64,000 bases of DNA from Arthrobacter sp. ok362 (lineage in GTDB: Bacteria; Actinomycetota; Actinomycetes; Actinomycetales; Micrococcaceae). Position numbers and translations under genes: made by a program. This document shows, piece after piece, positions 25,050 through 33,894 of this stretch (positions are counted from its first letter, which is position 1; each line of letters begins with the position of its first letter). The stretch is taken from the NCBI RefSeq assembly GCF_900102785.1, contig NZ_FNGC01000002.1, forward strand, positions 346,833 to 410,832. The letters run 5' to 3'. The notes below the pieces were generated by a model. The model ran no database searches, had not been told where the DNA came from, and worked only from the letters and a program-made list of their open reading frames with translations.

Positions 25050-25457
25050 ATGACCCAAACCAGGCTCGACGCCGCCGTCACCCGCCCCGGCGAGGACTTC
25101 TCCCGGGTGGCGCTCACTCCGGAGGCCGTGGACCTGCTGCGCAACCTGTGGCTCCAGCACGGGCCGCTGATGTTCCACCAGTCCGGGGGCTGCTGCGACG
25201 GTTCCTCACCGATGTGCTATCCGGCAGGGGAGTTCATCACGGGGGACTCGGACGTTCTGCTGGGCCTGTTCGACGTCTCTGACGGGCTGCAGCCCCAGCC
25301 GCTGGAATTCTGGATGTCGCGGGAGCAGTTCAACTACTGGAGCCACACGCACCTGACTGTCGACGTCGTTCCGGGCCGGGGGAGTGGGTTCTCCGTCGAA
25401 GCCCCGGAAGGCAAGCGGTTCCTGATCCGCTCGACGCTGATGGACTGGCCCGTCTGA
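25050..25457 (+). CDS. DUF779 protein
   Basis: This 135-residue cytoplasmic protein belongs to DUF779, a family nearly always encoded next to acetaldehyde-type dehydrogenases. It has a cysteine cluster FHQSGGCCDGSSPMCYPAG (Cys48, Cys49, Cys56 with His43) that could bind a metal or help aldehyde handling, and a C-terminal beta part (HLTVDVVPGRGSGFSVE, FLIRSTLMDWP). The biochemical role is unknown. The start has GGGAG eight bases upstream. A hairpin separates it from the dehydrogenase gene, and an 11-base repeat array starts at its stop codon. Confidence 0.85.
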   Translation: MTQTRLDAAVTRPGEDFSRVALTPEAVDLLRNLWLQHGPLMFHQSGGCCDGSSPMCYPAGEFITGDSDVLLGLFDVSDGLQPQPLEFWMSREQFNYWSHTHLTVDVVPGRGSGFSVEAPEGKRFLIRSTLMDWPV

Positions 25458-25521
25458 GGCCCATCCGAGGCCCATCCGGGCCGGTTCCGGGCCGGATCCG
25501 GGCCGGATCCGGGCCGGATCC
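25456..25521. repeat. Six tandem 11-base units at the DUF779 stop
   Basis: Two GAGGCCCATCC, one GGGCCGGTTCC and three GGGCCGGATCC units follow each other without gaps from the stop codon. The GGATCC copies create overlapping palindromes (CCGGATCCGG) that could form alternative hairpins. Confidence 0.75.
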
Positions 25522-25662
25522 GGGGTGTTTTGAGGCTGGTCCGCGGACGCCCCCGCCCGGAATGGCGTCTCACTATGTGGGACAAATCGGGCCGCCCACT
25601 GGATGGACACTACTATTAATAGGTCTGTTTCCAAACCAGTTATCGAGATTGCGGACTTTCCT

Positions 25663-27234
25663 ATGAACCTTTTCCGGACCAAATCCATCGAGCAGTCCAT
25701 GTCCGACGCCGATGAACCCGGACGCAAGCTGAAGCGCTCGCTAAGCACGTGGGACCTCATGATCATGGGGGTCGCGGTTGCCGTGGGCGCCGGGATCTTC
25801 TCGGTCGGCGCCAAGGCCGCCGCGAATTTTGCCGGCCCGGCCGTGACCATCTCCTTCGCGATCGCCGCCGTCACCTGTGCGCTCGCCATCATGTGCTACG
25901 CCGAGTTTGCGACGGCGATCCCGGTGGCAGGCTCCGCCTACGTCTTCACGTACGCGACCATGGGTGAGATCCTCGCGTGGATTATCGGCTGGAACCTGAT
26001 CCTCGAACTCTTCACGGCCGGCGCCGTGATCGCGAAGTACTGGGGCATCTACCTCAGCAAAGTCTTTGCGCTCATGGGCGTGGACATTCCGCCATCGATC
26101 TCCCTGGGCGGCGTCGACCTCTACTGGGGCGCCTTCCTGATTGTTGCTATCTTCACGGTGCTGCTGGTTCTCGGGACCAAGCTCTCTGCCCGCGTCGGCA
26201 ACATCTTCACGCTCATCAAGATCGCGGTGGTCCTCTTCGTGATCGTCGTCGGCTTCACCTACTTGAAGGTCGAGAACTACACTCCGTTCGTCCCGGCGTC
26301 CGAGCCGACCGGAGGCACCGGAACCGCGGATGTCCTCAAGCAGTCTTTCTTCGGCTTCCTGACCGGTGCGGCCCCCGCCCAGTACGGAACCCTCGGAATC
26401 TTCGCCGGCGCCGCCCTGGTCTTCTTCGCCTTCATCGGCTTCGACGTCGTCGCCACCTCGGCCGAAGAGGTCAAGAACCCGCAGAAGACGCTGCCCCGCG
26501 GCATCTTCGGTGGCCTGGCGATCGTCACGGTGCTGTACATCCTGGTGTCGCTGGCACTGACCGGCATGGTGTCCTACACGCAGCTGGCTGAGGCCAAGAA
26601 CCCGACGCTCACCACCGCCTTCGAGGCCGTCGGCAATACCGACGCCGCCAAGGTCATCGCCTTTGGCTCACTGGTGGGCCTTACCACCGTCATCATGGTG
26701 CTGCTCATGGGCCTGTCCCGCGTGGTCCTCGCGATGAGCCGCGACGGCCTGCTTCCACGCTCCCTGTCCAAGACCAGCGCCGAGCGCGGGACACCGGCCC
26801 GCCTCCAGATCATCTGCGGCGCCGGAGTGGCGCTCGTTGCCGGCTTGACCAACGTGGACCTGCTGGAGGAAATGATCAATATCGGGACCCTGTCCGCCTT
26901 CGTGATGGTCAGCCTCGGCATCCTGGTGCTGCGCAAGAAGCGTCCCGACCTGAAGCCGGCCTTCCGCGTCCCGTTCGGCAAGGTACTCCCGATCGTCTCT
27001 GCCGTCCTGTGCCTGTACCTCATGACGAACCTCGCCGTGGAAACCTGGATCTTCTTCGCGATCTGGCTGGTGATCGGTATCGCGATCTACTTCGCCTACG
27101 GCCAGCGCCACTCCCGGCTGAACGAAAAGTTCGCGGCGGCCCGCGCCTCCGTGAACGGCCCGGGCACGGAAAGCGCCGTCAACGCGGCCGAACCGGCCGC
27201 GGAGAACGACGAGGACGCGCTTATCCGCTCCTGA
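25663..27234 (+). CDS. Amino-acid permease, APC superfamily (CAT-like)
   Basis: The 523-residue protein has twelve or more predicted membrane helices. It carries the APC marks of the cationic amino-acid/YfnA group: KRSLSTWDLMIMGVAVAVGAGIFSVG at the first helix, CYAEFATAIPVAGSAYVFTY, and FFAFIGFDVVATSAEEVKNPQKTLPRGI. It probably imports an amino acid or amine; the substrate is not evident. I chose ATG 25663 (MNLFRTKS); an ATG 20 codons earlier is also open. It lies after the aldehyde dehydrogenase genes and before a TetR gene, so the import of an amine that yields an aldehyde is a possible theme. Confidence 0.86.
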   Translation: MNLFRTKSIEQSMSDADEPGRKLKRSLSTWDLMIMGVAVAVGAGIFSVGAKAAANFAGPAVTISFAIAAVTCALAIMCYAEFATAIPVAGSAYVFTYATMGEILAWIIGWNLILELFTAGAVIAKYWGIYLSKVFALMGVDIPPSISLGGVDLYWGAFLIVAIFTVLLVLGTKLSARVGNIFTLIKIAVVLFVIVVGFTYLKVENYTPFVPASEPTGGTGTADVLKQSFFGFLTGAAPAQYGTLGIFAGAALVFFAFIGFDVVATSAEEVKNPQKTLPRGIFGGLAIVTVLYILVSLALTGMVSYTQLAEAKNPTLTTAFEAVGNTDAAKVIAFGSLVGLTTVIMVLLMGLSRVVLAMSRDGLLPRSLSKTSAERGTPARLQIICGAGVALVAGLTNVDLLEEMINIGTLSAFVMVSLGILVLRKKRPDLKPAFRVPFGKVLPIVSAVLCLYLMTNLAVETWIFFAIWLVIGIAIYFAYGQRHSRLNEKFAAARASVNGPGTESAVNAAEPAAENDEDALIRS

Positions 27235-27260
27235 CCGGGGAGCAGTCGGTCCCGATATTC

Positions 27261-27326
27261 GAAGTCGCCGGAACCGTGTGAATTCGCTGGAAATTTCCGG
27301 CGTGCTCGCACGGTTCCGGCGACTTC
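27261..27326. terminator. Long nested inverted repeat after the permease
   Basis: Perfect 18-base arms (27261-27278, 27309-27326) flank a 30-base loop that itself contains the palindrome GGAAATTTCC. It lies between the permease stop and the TetR promoter, so a terminator role fits, but the long nested structure is unusual. Confidence 0.6.
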
Positions 27327-27346
27327 GGCGTTTGGCATGCGCTCCC

Positions 27347-27352
27347 TAAGAT
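27347..27352 (+). promoter_or_regulatory. -10 box TAAGAT of the TetR gene
   Basis: TAAGAT lies six bases before the ATG at 27359; there is no ribosome binding site, so a leaderless start is likely. Confidence 0.5.
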
Positions 27353-27358
27353 GGACAC

Positions 27359-27964
27359 ATGGCCCGCCCAGCAAGACCGGAACGCAAATCAGAGTTGTTG
27401 TCGGCGATTCTCGACTACCTCATGGACAAGACGCTGGCGGAGCTGACGTTCCGCAGCCTCGCCGACGGGCTGGGCGTCAGCAGCTACGTCCTGGTGTACC
27501 ACTTCGGCCACCGCGAACAGCTGATCAAGGAGATCATCCGCGGCATCGAATCCCGGCTGGACAGCATCCGTGCCACCGACGTCAGGGACATCGACAGGGA
27601 CGCGTGGCGGGCCTTCCTCCTCGAGTCCTGGCAGTGGACCATGGCGCAGCGCAACCGGCACCTGGCCCGGCTCGAATTTGAGGCGACAGCGCAGGACGTA
27701 GTGGCCGCGGCGCCGCGCGGCACCGCCCAGGAGCACTTCCGGATGCTGCACGAGAAGTCCCGGGACTGGCTGATCATCCAAGGGATCCAGCCGGAGTTCG
27801 CGGACACCGACGCCCGCCTGTTCACCGCAGCGTTCTATGGGCTCCAGTTCGATTTCGTCGTCAACAACCAGCCCGAGGAAGCCACCAAGGCCTTTGAGCT
27901 GATGATGCTGGTCTTCTTCAACAACCTCGACAGGCGTCTGGCCACCGACGGCCAGCACATCTGA
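27359..27964 (+). CDS. TetR-family transcriptional regulator
   Basis: This 201-residue regulator has an N-terminal TetR helix-turn-helix (about residues 10-56: LLSAILDYLMDKTLAELTF, RSLADGLGVSSYVLVYHFG, HREQLIKEII). A helical ligand domain follows that is not similar to well-studied members. It is downstream of the amino-acid permease and probably transcribed on its own from a leaderless promoter. Control of the permease is plausible from position only. It converges with DUF2461, eight bases apart. Confidence 0.85.
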   Translation: MARPARPERKSELLSAILDYLMDKTLAELTFRSLADGLGVSSYVLVYHFGHREQLIKEIIRGIESRLDSIRATDVRDIDRDAWRAFLLESWQWTMAQRNRHLARLEFEATAQDVVAAAPRGTAQEHFRMLHEKSRDWLIIQGIQPEFADTDARLFTAAFYGLQFDFVVNNQPEEATKAFELMMLVFFNNLDRRLATDGQHI

Positions 27965-27972
27965 GCTGAATC

Positions 27973-28608
27973 TCAGGGAGCGGCGTAGCGGCCCTCCCAG
28001 TCGACGAGGGGGCGCAAATCTTCCCAGCGCCGCGCCACTTCCTCCACCGCTCCGGGTCCGGCAAGCCAGCCGGGCTGGCCCACGTTGACCCCGGCCGTGA
28101 GGGATTTGTGCTTGAGCAGCTCAGCCCGGGGATGGTCCTTCTCGAAGCCCCGCGGCACCGTCTTCAGGCGTTCGCCTTCCACTGCGAACCCCGCTGCCTC
28201 GACCTTGCGCACGATCCCCTGCAGGGCCTCGCCGCTGGCGGGGTCGTCCACGGCACCGCGGAAGCGTGCCTGTTGGGCCGGGGTGTGGGTGTGGCAGCCG
28301 CCGCCGATCAGCAGGCCGTCGGCGCTGAGCTGGATATAGAAACCTACCCCTTCGTCCAGCGCCGCGAAGGCCCCCTGCGCGGTTTTGTAGGGCGACTTGT
28401 CCGGCGAGAACCGGACATCCCGGTTGGGGCGAAAGAGCTTGGCCGGGCCGAAGCGTGGCTCCAGCTCGGCCAGCAGCTGGGTTAGCGGCCCCTTCACCGC
28501 GGCGTCGTAGACCGGCTTGTGCTCCAGCCACCAGTCCCGGTTGTTGTTCTGTTCAAGATCGGCGTAGAACCGGAAGGCGTCATCCGGAATGCCTGCAAAT
28601 GCGGTCAT
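27973..28608 (-). CDS. DUF2461 protein
   Basis: This 211-residue protein is of the DUF2461 family (bacterial and fungal, function unknown). It has the family marks FYADLEQNNNRDWWLEHKP near the start, RDVRFSPDKSPYKTAQGA, GFYIQLSADGLLIGGG and LKTVPRGFEKDHPRAELLKHKSL. There is no signal or membrane segment. The ATG at 28608 has a TAGGAT box six bases upstream, the leaderless pattern. The frame opens two codons earlier at a TTG. Confidence 0.85.
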   Translation of the reverse strand: MTAFAGIPDDAFRFYADLEQNNNRDWWLEHKPVYDAAVKGPLTQLLAELEPRFGPAKLFRPNRDVRFSPDKSPYKTAQGAFAALDEGVGFYIQLSADGLLIGGGCHTHTPAQQARFRGAVDDPASGEALQGIVRKVEAAGFAVEGERLKTVPRGFEKDHPRAELLKHKSLTAGVNVGQPGWLAGPGAVEEVARRWEDLRPLVDWEGRYAAP

Positions 28609-28614
28609 GTCCAA

Positions 28615-28620
28615 ATCCTA
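28615..28620 (-). promoter_or_regulatory. -10 box TAGGAT of the DUF2461 gene
   Basis: TAGGAT lies six bases before the ATG at 28608, consistent with a leaderless transcript. Confidence 0.5.
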
Positions 28621-28673
28621 CGGAGCCGCAGTACACGGTGGCGAGGGGCACGCGCACCCATGTGGATAACGGC

Positions 28674-28711
28674 AGAACGCCCCGCCACGGAGGTCCGTGG
28701 CGGGGCGTTCT
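28674..28711. terminator. Terminator of the catalase operon
   Basis: Perfect 18-base arms (28674-28691 and 28694-28711) are separated by two bases. It lies downstream of the catalase stop and upstream of DUF2461. Confidence 0.8.
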
Positions 28712-28783
28712 ATTGGCTCAGACGGTCACCGGTTCAGCAAGCTTCAAAGCAGCCGGCCGTTCAGGCAACCCTCGACGCAGCTA

Positions 28784-30283
28784 TCAGACCTTGTTGGCGG
28801 CCTCGGCGTCGGACTCAACCTGGCCGGCACCGAGGTTGGCGCGCAGCTTGGCGCCGAACTCGGCGTCGACGTTGGTCCAGTACTGGATGGCCCGTTCCTT
28901 GATGCCGGGGTTCTTGACGCCGCTGACGGCGCCGGTGACGGTCTCGAGCAGGCGGGCCTTCTCGCCGTCGTTGTACACCTCGCGGTACAGCGTGCCGGCC
29001 TGGCCGAAGTCGTTGTCCTCGGGGTGCAGGGAGTGCGCGGAGTGAGTGAGCTCGCCGTCGTTCTCCCAGCCGCCGCCGGCAATGCCAGGCTCCACGGCAG
29101 CCGGGCCGCCGACGGAGTTCGGTGCGTACACCGGAACGGACGGAGCGTTGAAGGTGTAACGCCCCTGCCCGTCCTGGCTGTAGTTGTTGACCTGGCTCTG
29201 GGGCGCATTCACCGGGAGCTGCGCGTGGTTGGTGCCGACGCGGTAGCGGTGCGCGTCGGCGTAGGAGAAGATGCGGGCCTGCAGCATCTTGTCCGGGGAC
29301 GCGGCGATGCCGGGCACGAAGTTCGACGGCGCGAAGGTGGCCTGCTCGATCTGCGCGAAGTAGTTCTCCGGGTTCTTGTTCAGCTCCATGGTGCCGACCT
29401 TGATCAGCGGGTAGTCCGCGTGCGGCCACACCTTGGTGAGGTCGAAGGGGTTGAAGCGGTACGTCTTGGCGTCCTCGTACGGCATGACCTGGACGTGCAG
29501 GTCCCAGGACGGGAAGTTGCCGGCGGCAATGTTTTCCTGGAGGTCGCGGATGTAGAAGTCGGCGTCAGCCCCGGCCAGGGCCTCGGCCTCGTCACCGGTC
29601 ATCGACTTGACGCCCTGGTTGGACTTGAAGTGGTACTTGACCCAGAACCGCTCGCCCTCGGCGTTGATCCACTGGTAGGTGTGCGAGCCGTAGCCCTGCA
29701 TCTCACGCCAGGAGGCCGGCAGGCCGCGGTCGCCCATGAGCCACGTGACCTGGTGGGCGGACTCGGGGGAGAGGGTCCAGAAATCCCACTGCATGTCGGC
29801 GTCGCGCAGGTGGGTGCCGGGGAGGCGCTTCTGGGAGTGGATGAAGTCCGGGAACTTGATGCCGTCGCGGATGAAGAAGACCGGGGTGTTGTTGCCGACG
29901 AGGTCGTAGTTGCCCTCGGTGGTGTAGAACTTCACGGCGAAGCCGCGGGGGTCGCGCCAGGTGTCGGGGGAGCCGTTCTCGCCGGCGACGGAGGAGAAGC
30001 GGATGAGCATGTCCGTTTCCGTTCCGGGCTGGAACAGGGCGGCCTTGGTGTACTTCGAGACGTCCTCGGTGGTCTTGAAGCTACCGAAGGCGCCGCCGCC
30101 CTTGGCGTGCACGACGCGCTCCGGGACACGCTCGCGGTTGAACTGCGCGAGCTTCTCGATCAGGTAGTGATCGGTCAGGATGATGGCGCCGTCGGCGCCG
30201 ACGGACTTGGAGTGGGCGTCGGAAGTGACGGGAGCACCGGACTGTGTCGTGGACACGGCGGGCGCAGAGATGATCTCAGTCAT
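28784..30283 (-). CDS. katA: Monofunctional heme catalase
   Basis: This 499-residue clade-3-size catalase converts hydrogen peroxide to water and oxygen. Active-site residues are His59 in RVVHAKG, Asn132 in VGNNTPVFF and the proximal heme tyrosine Tyr341 in [12 protein letters not shown]. The ATG has AAGGAG upstream. It lies 22 bases after the Fur-family gene on the same strand and is probably regulated by it through the box at 30790-30812. A strong hairpin follows the stop. Confidence 0.95.
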   Translation of the reverse strand: MTEIISAPAVSTTQSGAPVTSDAHSKSVGADGAIILTDHYLIEKLAQFNRERVPERVVHAKGGGAFGSFKTTEDVSKYTKAALFQPGTETDMLIRFSSVAGENGSPDTWRDPRGFAVKFYTTEGNYDLVGNNTPVFFIRDGIKFPDFIHSQKRLPGTHLRDADMQWDFWTLSPESAHQVTWLMGDRGLPASWREMQGYGSHTYQWINAEGERFWVKYHFKSNQGVKSMTGDEAEALAGADADFYIRDLQENIAAGNFPSWDLHVQVMPYEDAKTYRFNPFDLTKVWPHADYPLIKVGTMELNKNPENYFAQIEQATFAPSNFVPGIAASPDKMLQARIFSYADAHRYRVGTNHAQLPVNAPQSQVNNYSQDGQGRYTFNAPSVPVYAPNSVGGPAAVEPGIAGGGWENDGELTHSAHSLHPEDNDFGQAGTLYREVYNDGEKARLLETVTGAVSGVKNPGIKERAIQYWTNVDAEFGAKLRANLGAGQVESDAEAANKV

Positions 30284-30305
30284 CGTTCTCCTTTGGTTGG
30301 GTTTC

Positions 30306-30785
30306 TTAGTTTCGTTCGGAAGGAAGCTGTTGGGTGCGCTGGCAGTCCTGGCAGATGCCCTGGTACAGCACGTCCGCGATCTGGATGGTCATCGGTTTGG
30401 CGTCCGCGTCCCAGTGCGGGGTCAGGCAGGGCGCGTGGCCCACGGCGCATTCGACGTCCTCCACGCGGCCGCAACTGATGCACACGGCATGGTGGTGGTT
30501 ATCTCCCACCCGCGTCTCGTACAGCGCGGGGGAGTGCGGGGGTTCGAAACGGCGCAGCATGTGCAGATCGGTGAGATCCCCCAGGACCACATAGACGGAC
30601 TGGGCGGTCAGGTCCGGCAATTCCTGCCGGGCGGCGGCAAGGATCGCCTCCGCCGGCGAATGCGGGTGATGTTCGACGGCGGACAGCACGGCCAGGCGCT
30701 GCTTGGTCACGCGCCGGCCGTGGGCACGCAGGGCGGATGCCCATGCGTCGAGGGTGCCCGAGGAATCCGTCATACCCTCATTCAA
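30306..30785 (-). CDS. Fur-family regulator (FurA/PerR-like) of catalase
   Basis: This 159-residue Fur-family protein has the winged helix in the first 85 residues ([27 protein letters not shown]). The dimer/metal domain carries the zinc cysteines CISC (102, 105) and CQDC (145, 148) and a His cluster NHHHAVC. Adjacent to catalase, it most likely senses peroxide or iron and represses the fur-katA operon, as FurA does for katG in other actinobacteria. ATG at 30785 is nearly leaderless; a second ATG four codons later is also possible. A near-perfect inverted repeat sits five bases upstream of the first ATG. Confidence 0.9.
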   Translation of the reverse strand: MNEGMTDSSGTLDAWASALRAHGRRVTKQRLAVLSAVEHHPHSPAEAILAAARQELPDLTAQSVYVVLGDLTDLHMLRRFEPPHSPALYETRVGDNHHHAVCISCGRVEDVECAVGHAPCLTPHWDADAKPMTIQIADVLYQGICQDCQRTQQLPSERN

Positions 30786-30789
30786 GCAC

Positions 30790-30812
30790 TTATTATGACT
30801 GCATCACAATAA
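30790..30812. promoter_or_regulatory. Fur/PerR-type operator before the fur-katA operon
   Basis: Nine-base arms TTATTGTGA and TCATAATAA (eight of nine pairs) are separated by five bases. The AT-rich 23-base site contrasts with the GC-rich background and covers the promoter region of the Fur-family gene, which suggests autoregulation. Confidence 0.6.
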
Positions 30813-30860
30813 GGCGGGCAAACATTTCCGGCCGCGTCCAAGGCGCTCGCAGTTCGCCAC

Positions 30861-30866
30861 TAGAGT
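30861..30866 (+). promoter_or_regulatory. -10 box TAGAGT of the MFS exporter
   Basis: TAGAGT lies six bases before the GTG start at 30873. Confidence 0.5.
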
Positions 30867-30872
30867 TGCCCG

Positions 30873-32144
30873 GTGGAGAATCTTCTGGCGGACATCACGC
30901 CCGTGCGCGAAAGCCCCGCCTTCCGCCGTTTGTGGCTCGGCTCAGCCGTCTCGGCGCTGGGGAGCCAGCTGACGCTCGTGGCCGTCAGCCTCGAGGTCTA
31001 CCGGCTGACCCAGGACAGCTTCTACGTGGGGCTGCTGAGCATCTTCGCCCTCGTGCCGCTGGTGTTCGGCGGCCTGCTGGGCGGATCGATCGCCGACGCC
31101 CACGACCGCCGCACAGTGGCCCTGCTGGCGTCCTCCGTCCTCTGGCTCAGCACCGTCGCCCTGGCGCTCCAGGCGTGGCTGCAGGTGGGCAACGTGTGGC
31201 TGCTGTACGCGATCGTAGCGGTGCAGAGCGGCGCCCAGGCCATCAACCAGCCGGCCCGCAGCGCGATCATCCCCGTCCTGGTGCGCAAGGAGCTCCTGCC
31301 GGCCGCCAATGCCCTGAACATGATGACCTTCGGCCTGACCATGACGGCCGGCCCGCTGCTGGCCGGAGTGCTCGTGGCGTGGATCGGGTTCGGCTGGACG
31401 TACACGATCGACGTCGTCAGCTTTGCGTTTGCGTTCTGGGCGCTGCTGAAGCTGCCGCCAATGCCGCCCGGAAAGGACGCCAGGCCGGCCGGACTGCGTT
31501 CCGTGCTCGAGGGATTCCGCTTCCTTGGCACCCGGCCCAACCTCCGCATGACTTTCGTCATCGATCTCGTCGCCATGATCTTTGCCCAGCCAAGGGCGTT
31601 GCTGCCCGCCATTGGTGCGGTGATGGTCGGCGGCGGCGAGGCCACGGTGGGGATCCTGTTGGCCTCGATGGCCGTGGGGGCGTTCCTGGCCGGCCTGTTC
31701 TCCGGCCCGTTGGGCGGCGTCCGCCGGCAGGGAGCCGCGGTGGTGTGGTCCGTGATGGGCTGGGGCGCCTCGGTCGCGGCCTTCGGCCTGGTGGTGGTCC
31801 TCGCCGGTCATTCCGGAGGCGACGGCGTGACCATGTGGCTGCTGCCCGCCGCCCTGTGCTGCGCGCTCGCCGGGATCGCGGATTCCGTCAGCGCCGTCTT
31901 CCGCACCACCATTCTGCAGGCCTCCACCCCGGACCACCTGCGCGGCCGGCTGCAGGGCGTGTTTGTAGTGGTGGTGGCCGGCGGACCCCGGATCGGGGAC
32001 ATGCTGGCCGGCGGCGCGACTAAATTTTTGAACGAGGGATGGGTCCTGCTGCTTGGTGGCGTGTTGTGCATCGCCGTGGCGTGGACATTAGCCCGACTGC
32101 AGTCGGGATTCCTGCGCTACGACGCGCGGAACCCGGTACCGTAG
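30873..32144 (+). CDS. MFS transporter, EntS-like exporter group
   Basis: This 423-residue, about twelve-helix transporter resembles the MFS_3/enterobactin-exporter (EntS) group: SPAFRRLWLGSAVSALGSQLT at the start, GGLLGGSIADAHDRR after helix two, NQPARSAIIPVLVRKELLPAANAL, and DHLRGRLQGVFVVVVAGGPRIGD in the C-terminal half. It may export a siderophore or drug; its position divergent from a Fur-type gene is suggestive only. It starts with GTG and has a leaderless-type promoter. Confidence 0.83.
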   Translation: MENLLADITPVRESPAFRRLWLGSAVSALGSQLTLVAVSLEVYRLTQDSFYVGLLSIFALVPLVFGGLLGGSIADAHDRRTVALLASSVLWLSTVALALQAWLQVGNVWLLYAIVAVQSGAQAINQPARSAIIPVLVRKELLPAANALNMMTFGLTMTAGPLLAGVLVAWIGFGWTYTIDVVSFAFAFWALLKLPPMPPGKDARPAGLRSVLEGFRFLGTRPNLRMTFVIDLVAMIFAQPRALLPAIGAVMVGGGEATVGILLASMAVGAFLAGLFSGPLGGVRRQGAAVVWSVMGWGASVAAFGLVVVLAGHSGGDGVTMWLLPAALCCALAGIADSVSAVFRTTILQASTPDHLRGRLQGVFVVVVAGGPRIGDMLAGGATKFLNEGWVLLLGGVLCIAVAWTLARLQSGFLRYDARNPVP

Positions 32145-32208
32145 CGGTTCGTTTTCTTGGTAGTTCATTGAAGTACAGGCCATGAACTAAAAGGCATCAG
32201 GAGGAACC

Positions 32209-33078
32209 GTGCACCAGCATCACAACGGACTGAAAACCGCGGCCCTGTTCGGAGTCCTGTGGGCGGTCCTGCTTGGTCTGGGGGCATTCATCGCCGCCGG
32301 GACCCGCAGTGCCGCGCCGATCTGGATCATGGCCCTGATCGGCATCGGCACCACCGCCTACGGGTACTGGAACAGCGACAAGCTCGCCATCCGGTCCATG
32401 CAGGCCTATCCGGTCACGGAAGCCGAGGCGCCCCAGCTGTACCAGATCGTCCGGGAATTGTCCGGCCGGGCCAACCAGCCGATGCCGCGGATCTACGTCT
32501 CGCCCACCATGGCGCCGAACGCCTTTGCCACCGGCCGGAATCCGCAGACCGCGGCGGTGTGCTGCACCGAAGGCATCCTGAGGATGCTGGACGCCCGCGA
32601 ACTGCGCGGGGTCCTGGGCCATGAACTGATGCACGTCTACAACCGGGACATCCTGACGGCGTCGGTGGCCGCCGCCGTCGCCGGGGTCATCACCTCGGTG
32701 GCGCAGATGATGCTGCTGTTCGGCGGCGGGGACCGCCGCAACGCAAACCCGTTCGCCGCGATCGCGATGGCGCTGCTGGCCCCGTTCGCCGCGTCCCTGA
32801 TCCAGATGGCCATCTCGCGGACGCGGGAGTACGACGCCGACGAGGACGGATCCGCGCTCACCGGAGATCCGCTGGCGCTCGCCTCCGCCCTGCGCAAGAT
32901 CGAGCAGGGTGTGCAGTTGGCGCCATTGCCGCAGGACCAGCGGCTGGTCAACGCCTCCCACATGATGATCGCCAACCCGTTCCGCGGCGGGGGTGTGGCC
33001 AAGATGTTCTCCACCCACCCGCCGATGGCCGAGCGGATCGGCCGGCTGGAGCGGATGGCCGGCCGGCCGCTCAGCTAA
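32209..33078 (+). CDS. htpX: HtpX-family membrane zinc metalloprotease
   Basis: This 289-residue M48B protease acts in membrane protein quality control. Two N-terminal hydrophobic segments (about 10-30, 35-52) precede the zinc motif HELMH (138-142) and a second membrane hairpin (155-200). The third zinc ligand is Glu207 in SRTREYDADEDG. The end PFRGGGVAKMFSTHPPMAERIGRLE is typical. It starts with GTG after an AGGAGG site. It is separated by a strong hairpin from yajQ on the opposite strand. Confidence 0.94.
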   Translation: MHQHHNGLKTAALFGVLWAVLLGLGAFIAAGTRSAAPIWIMALIGIGTTAYGYWNSDKLAIRSMQAYPVTEAEAPQLYQIVRELSGRANQPMPRIYVSPTMAPNAFATGRNPQTAAVCCTEGILRMLDARELRGVLGHELMHVYNRDILTASVAAAVAGVITSVAQMMLLFGGGDRRNANPFAAIAMALLAPFAASLIQMAISRTREYDADEDGSALTGDPLALASALRKIEQGVQLAPLPQDQRLVNASHMMIANPFRGGGVAKMFSTHPPMAERIGRLERMAGRPLS

Positions 33079-33120
33079 AGCTAGCTGCGGCTCTGGCGAC
33101 GCGCGAACAGTTCCGTGACG

Positions 33121-33170
33121 CGCAAAAGCGCTGGCGACACCCGAATACAGGTGTCGCCAGCGCTTTTGCG
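33121..33170. terminator. Bidirectional terminator, htpX/yajQ
   Basis: Perfect 21-base arms (33121-33141, 33150-33170) enclose an eight-base loop. The hairpin lies between the convergent htpX and yajQ genes. Confidence 0.8.
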
Positions 33171-33203
33171 TGACGCGAGGAAACCCGCGCCGCTAGCGAG
33201 CCG

Positions 33204-33695
33204 CTAGCTGCGGAAGTTGACGAACTGCAGGTCGGCCTCGTCGAAGCCCTTGAGCAGGTTCATGGTCTCCTGAAGGTCATCGCGGGACTTCGACGTCACC
33301 CGGAGCTCGTCGCCCTGGATCTGCGACTTGACGGACTTGGGGGCCTCGTCCCGGATCAGCTTGTTGATCTTCTTGGCGAGGTCTTGGGCGATGCCCTCCT
33401 TGATGGAGGCCTCGAGCCGGAATTCCTTGCCGGAGGCGTAGGGCTCGCCAGTGTCGAGGGACTTAAGCGAGATGCCGCGGCGGATGAGCTTGGACTGCAG
33501 CACGTCGAGCACCGCCAGCACCCGCTCCTCTGAGTTGGCCTTCATCAGGATCTTCTCGCCGCTGAAATCAACTTCGGCGCCGACGCCCTTGAAGTCGTAG
33601 CGCTGGGCAATTTCCTTTTGAGCCTGGTTCAGCGCGTTGGCGACCTCCTGCTTGTCTACCTTGCTGACGACGTCGAACGTGGATTCGCCTGCCAT
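33204..33695 (-). CDS. yajQ: YajQ-family nucleotide-binding protein
   Basis: This 163-residue protein matches the YajQ (DUF520) family, which includes c-di-GMP-binding effectors in other bacteria. It has the expected length and motifs: STFDVVSKVDKQEVANALNQ at the start, RYDFKG, KLIRRGISLKSLD, IKEGIAQDLAKKINKLIRD and VRVTSKSRDDLQ-like LRVTSKSRDDLQE near the end. AGGAGG lies eight bases before the ATG. With two EAL-domain proteins in the window, a c-di-GMP role is worth noting but not proven. Confidence 0.93.
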   Translation of the reverse strand: MAGESTFDVVSKVDKQEVANALNQAQKEIAQRYDFKGVGAEVDFSGEKILMKANSEERVLAVLDVLQSKLIRRGISLKSLDTGEPYASGKEFRLEASIKEGIAQDLAKKINKLIRDEAPKSVKSQIQGDELRVTSKSRDDLQETMNLLKGFDEADLQFVNFRS

Positions 33696-33894
33696 GACTT
33701 TCCTCCTGATGGTTAGCCGGGTGCCTGATGTGAGGCCGGGATGTCTGCATTCCAGCCTAGTACGGATGCCCCCGTTCTGGAGGGCGGCCGGGCGGGACTA
33801 CGTTTCACAGTCCGCTCATAGCTCAATCACGGCGGGAACGAAGCCAGGCTCGGAAGAGTTGCAAGAGTTGGAACCGCTGCTGAAAGGCAAGAAC

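Noticed and set aside
28697..30478. Long plus-strand open frame (593 codons) over the catalase gene
   Set aside because: It is antisense to catalase and Fur; GC-rich codon structure leaves the opposite frame open. It has no family similarity or ribosome site.
33637..33894. N-terminal extension of the small secreted protein
   Set aside because: The upstream in-frame part overlaps the start of yajQ on the other strand and lacks a start with a ribosome site; the ATG at 33895 has one.
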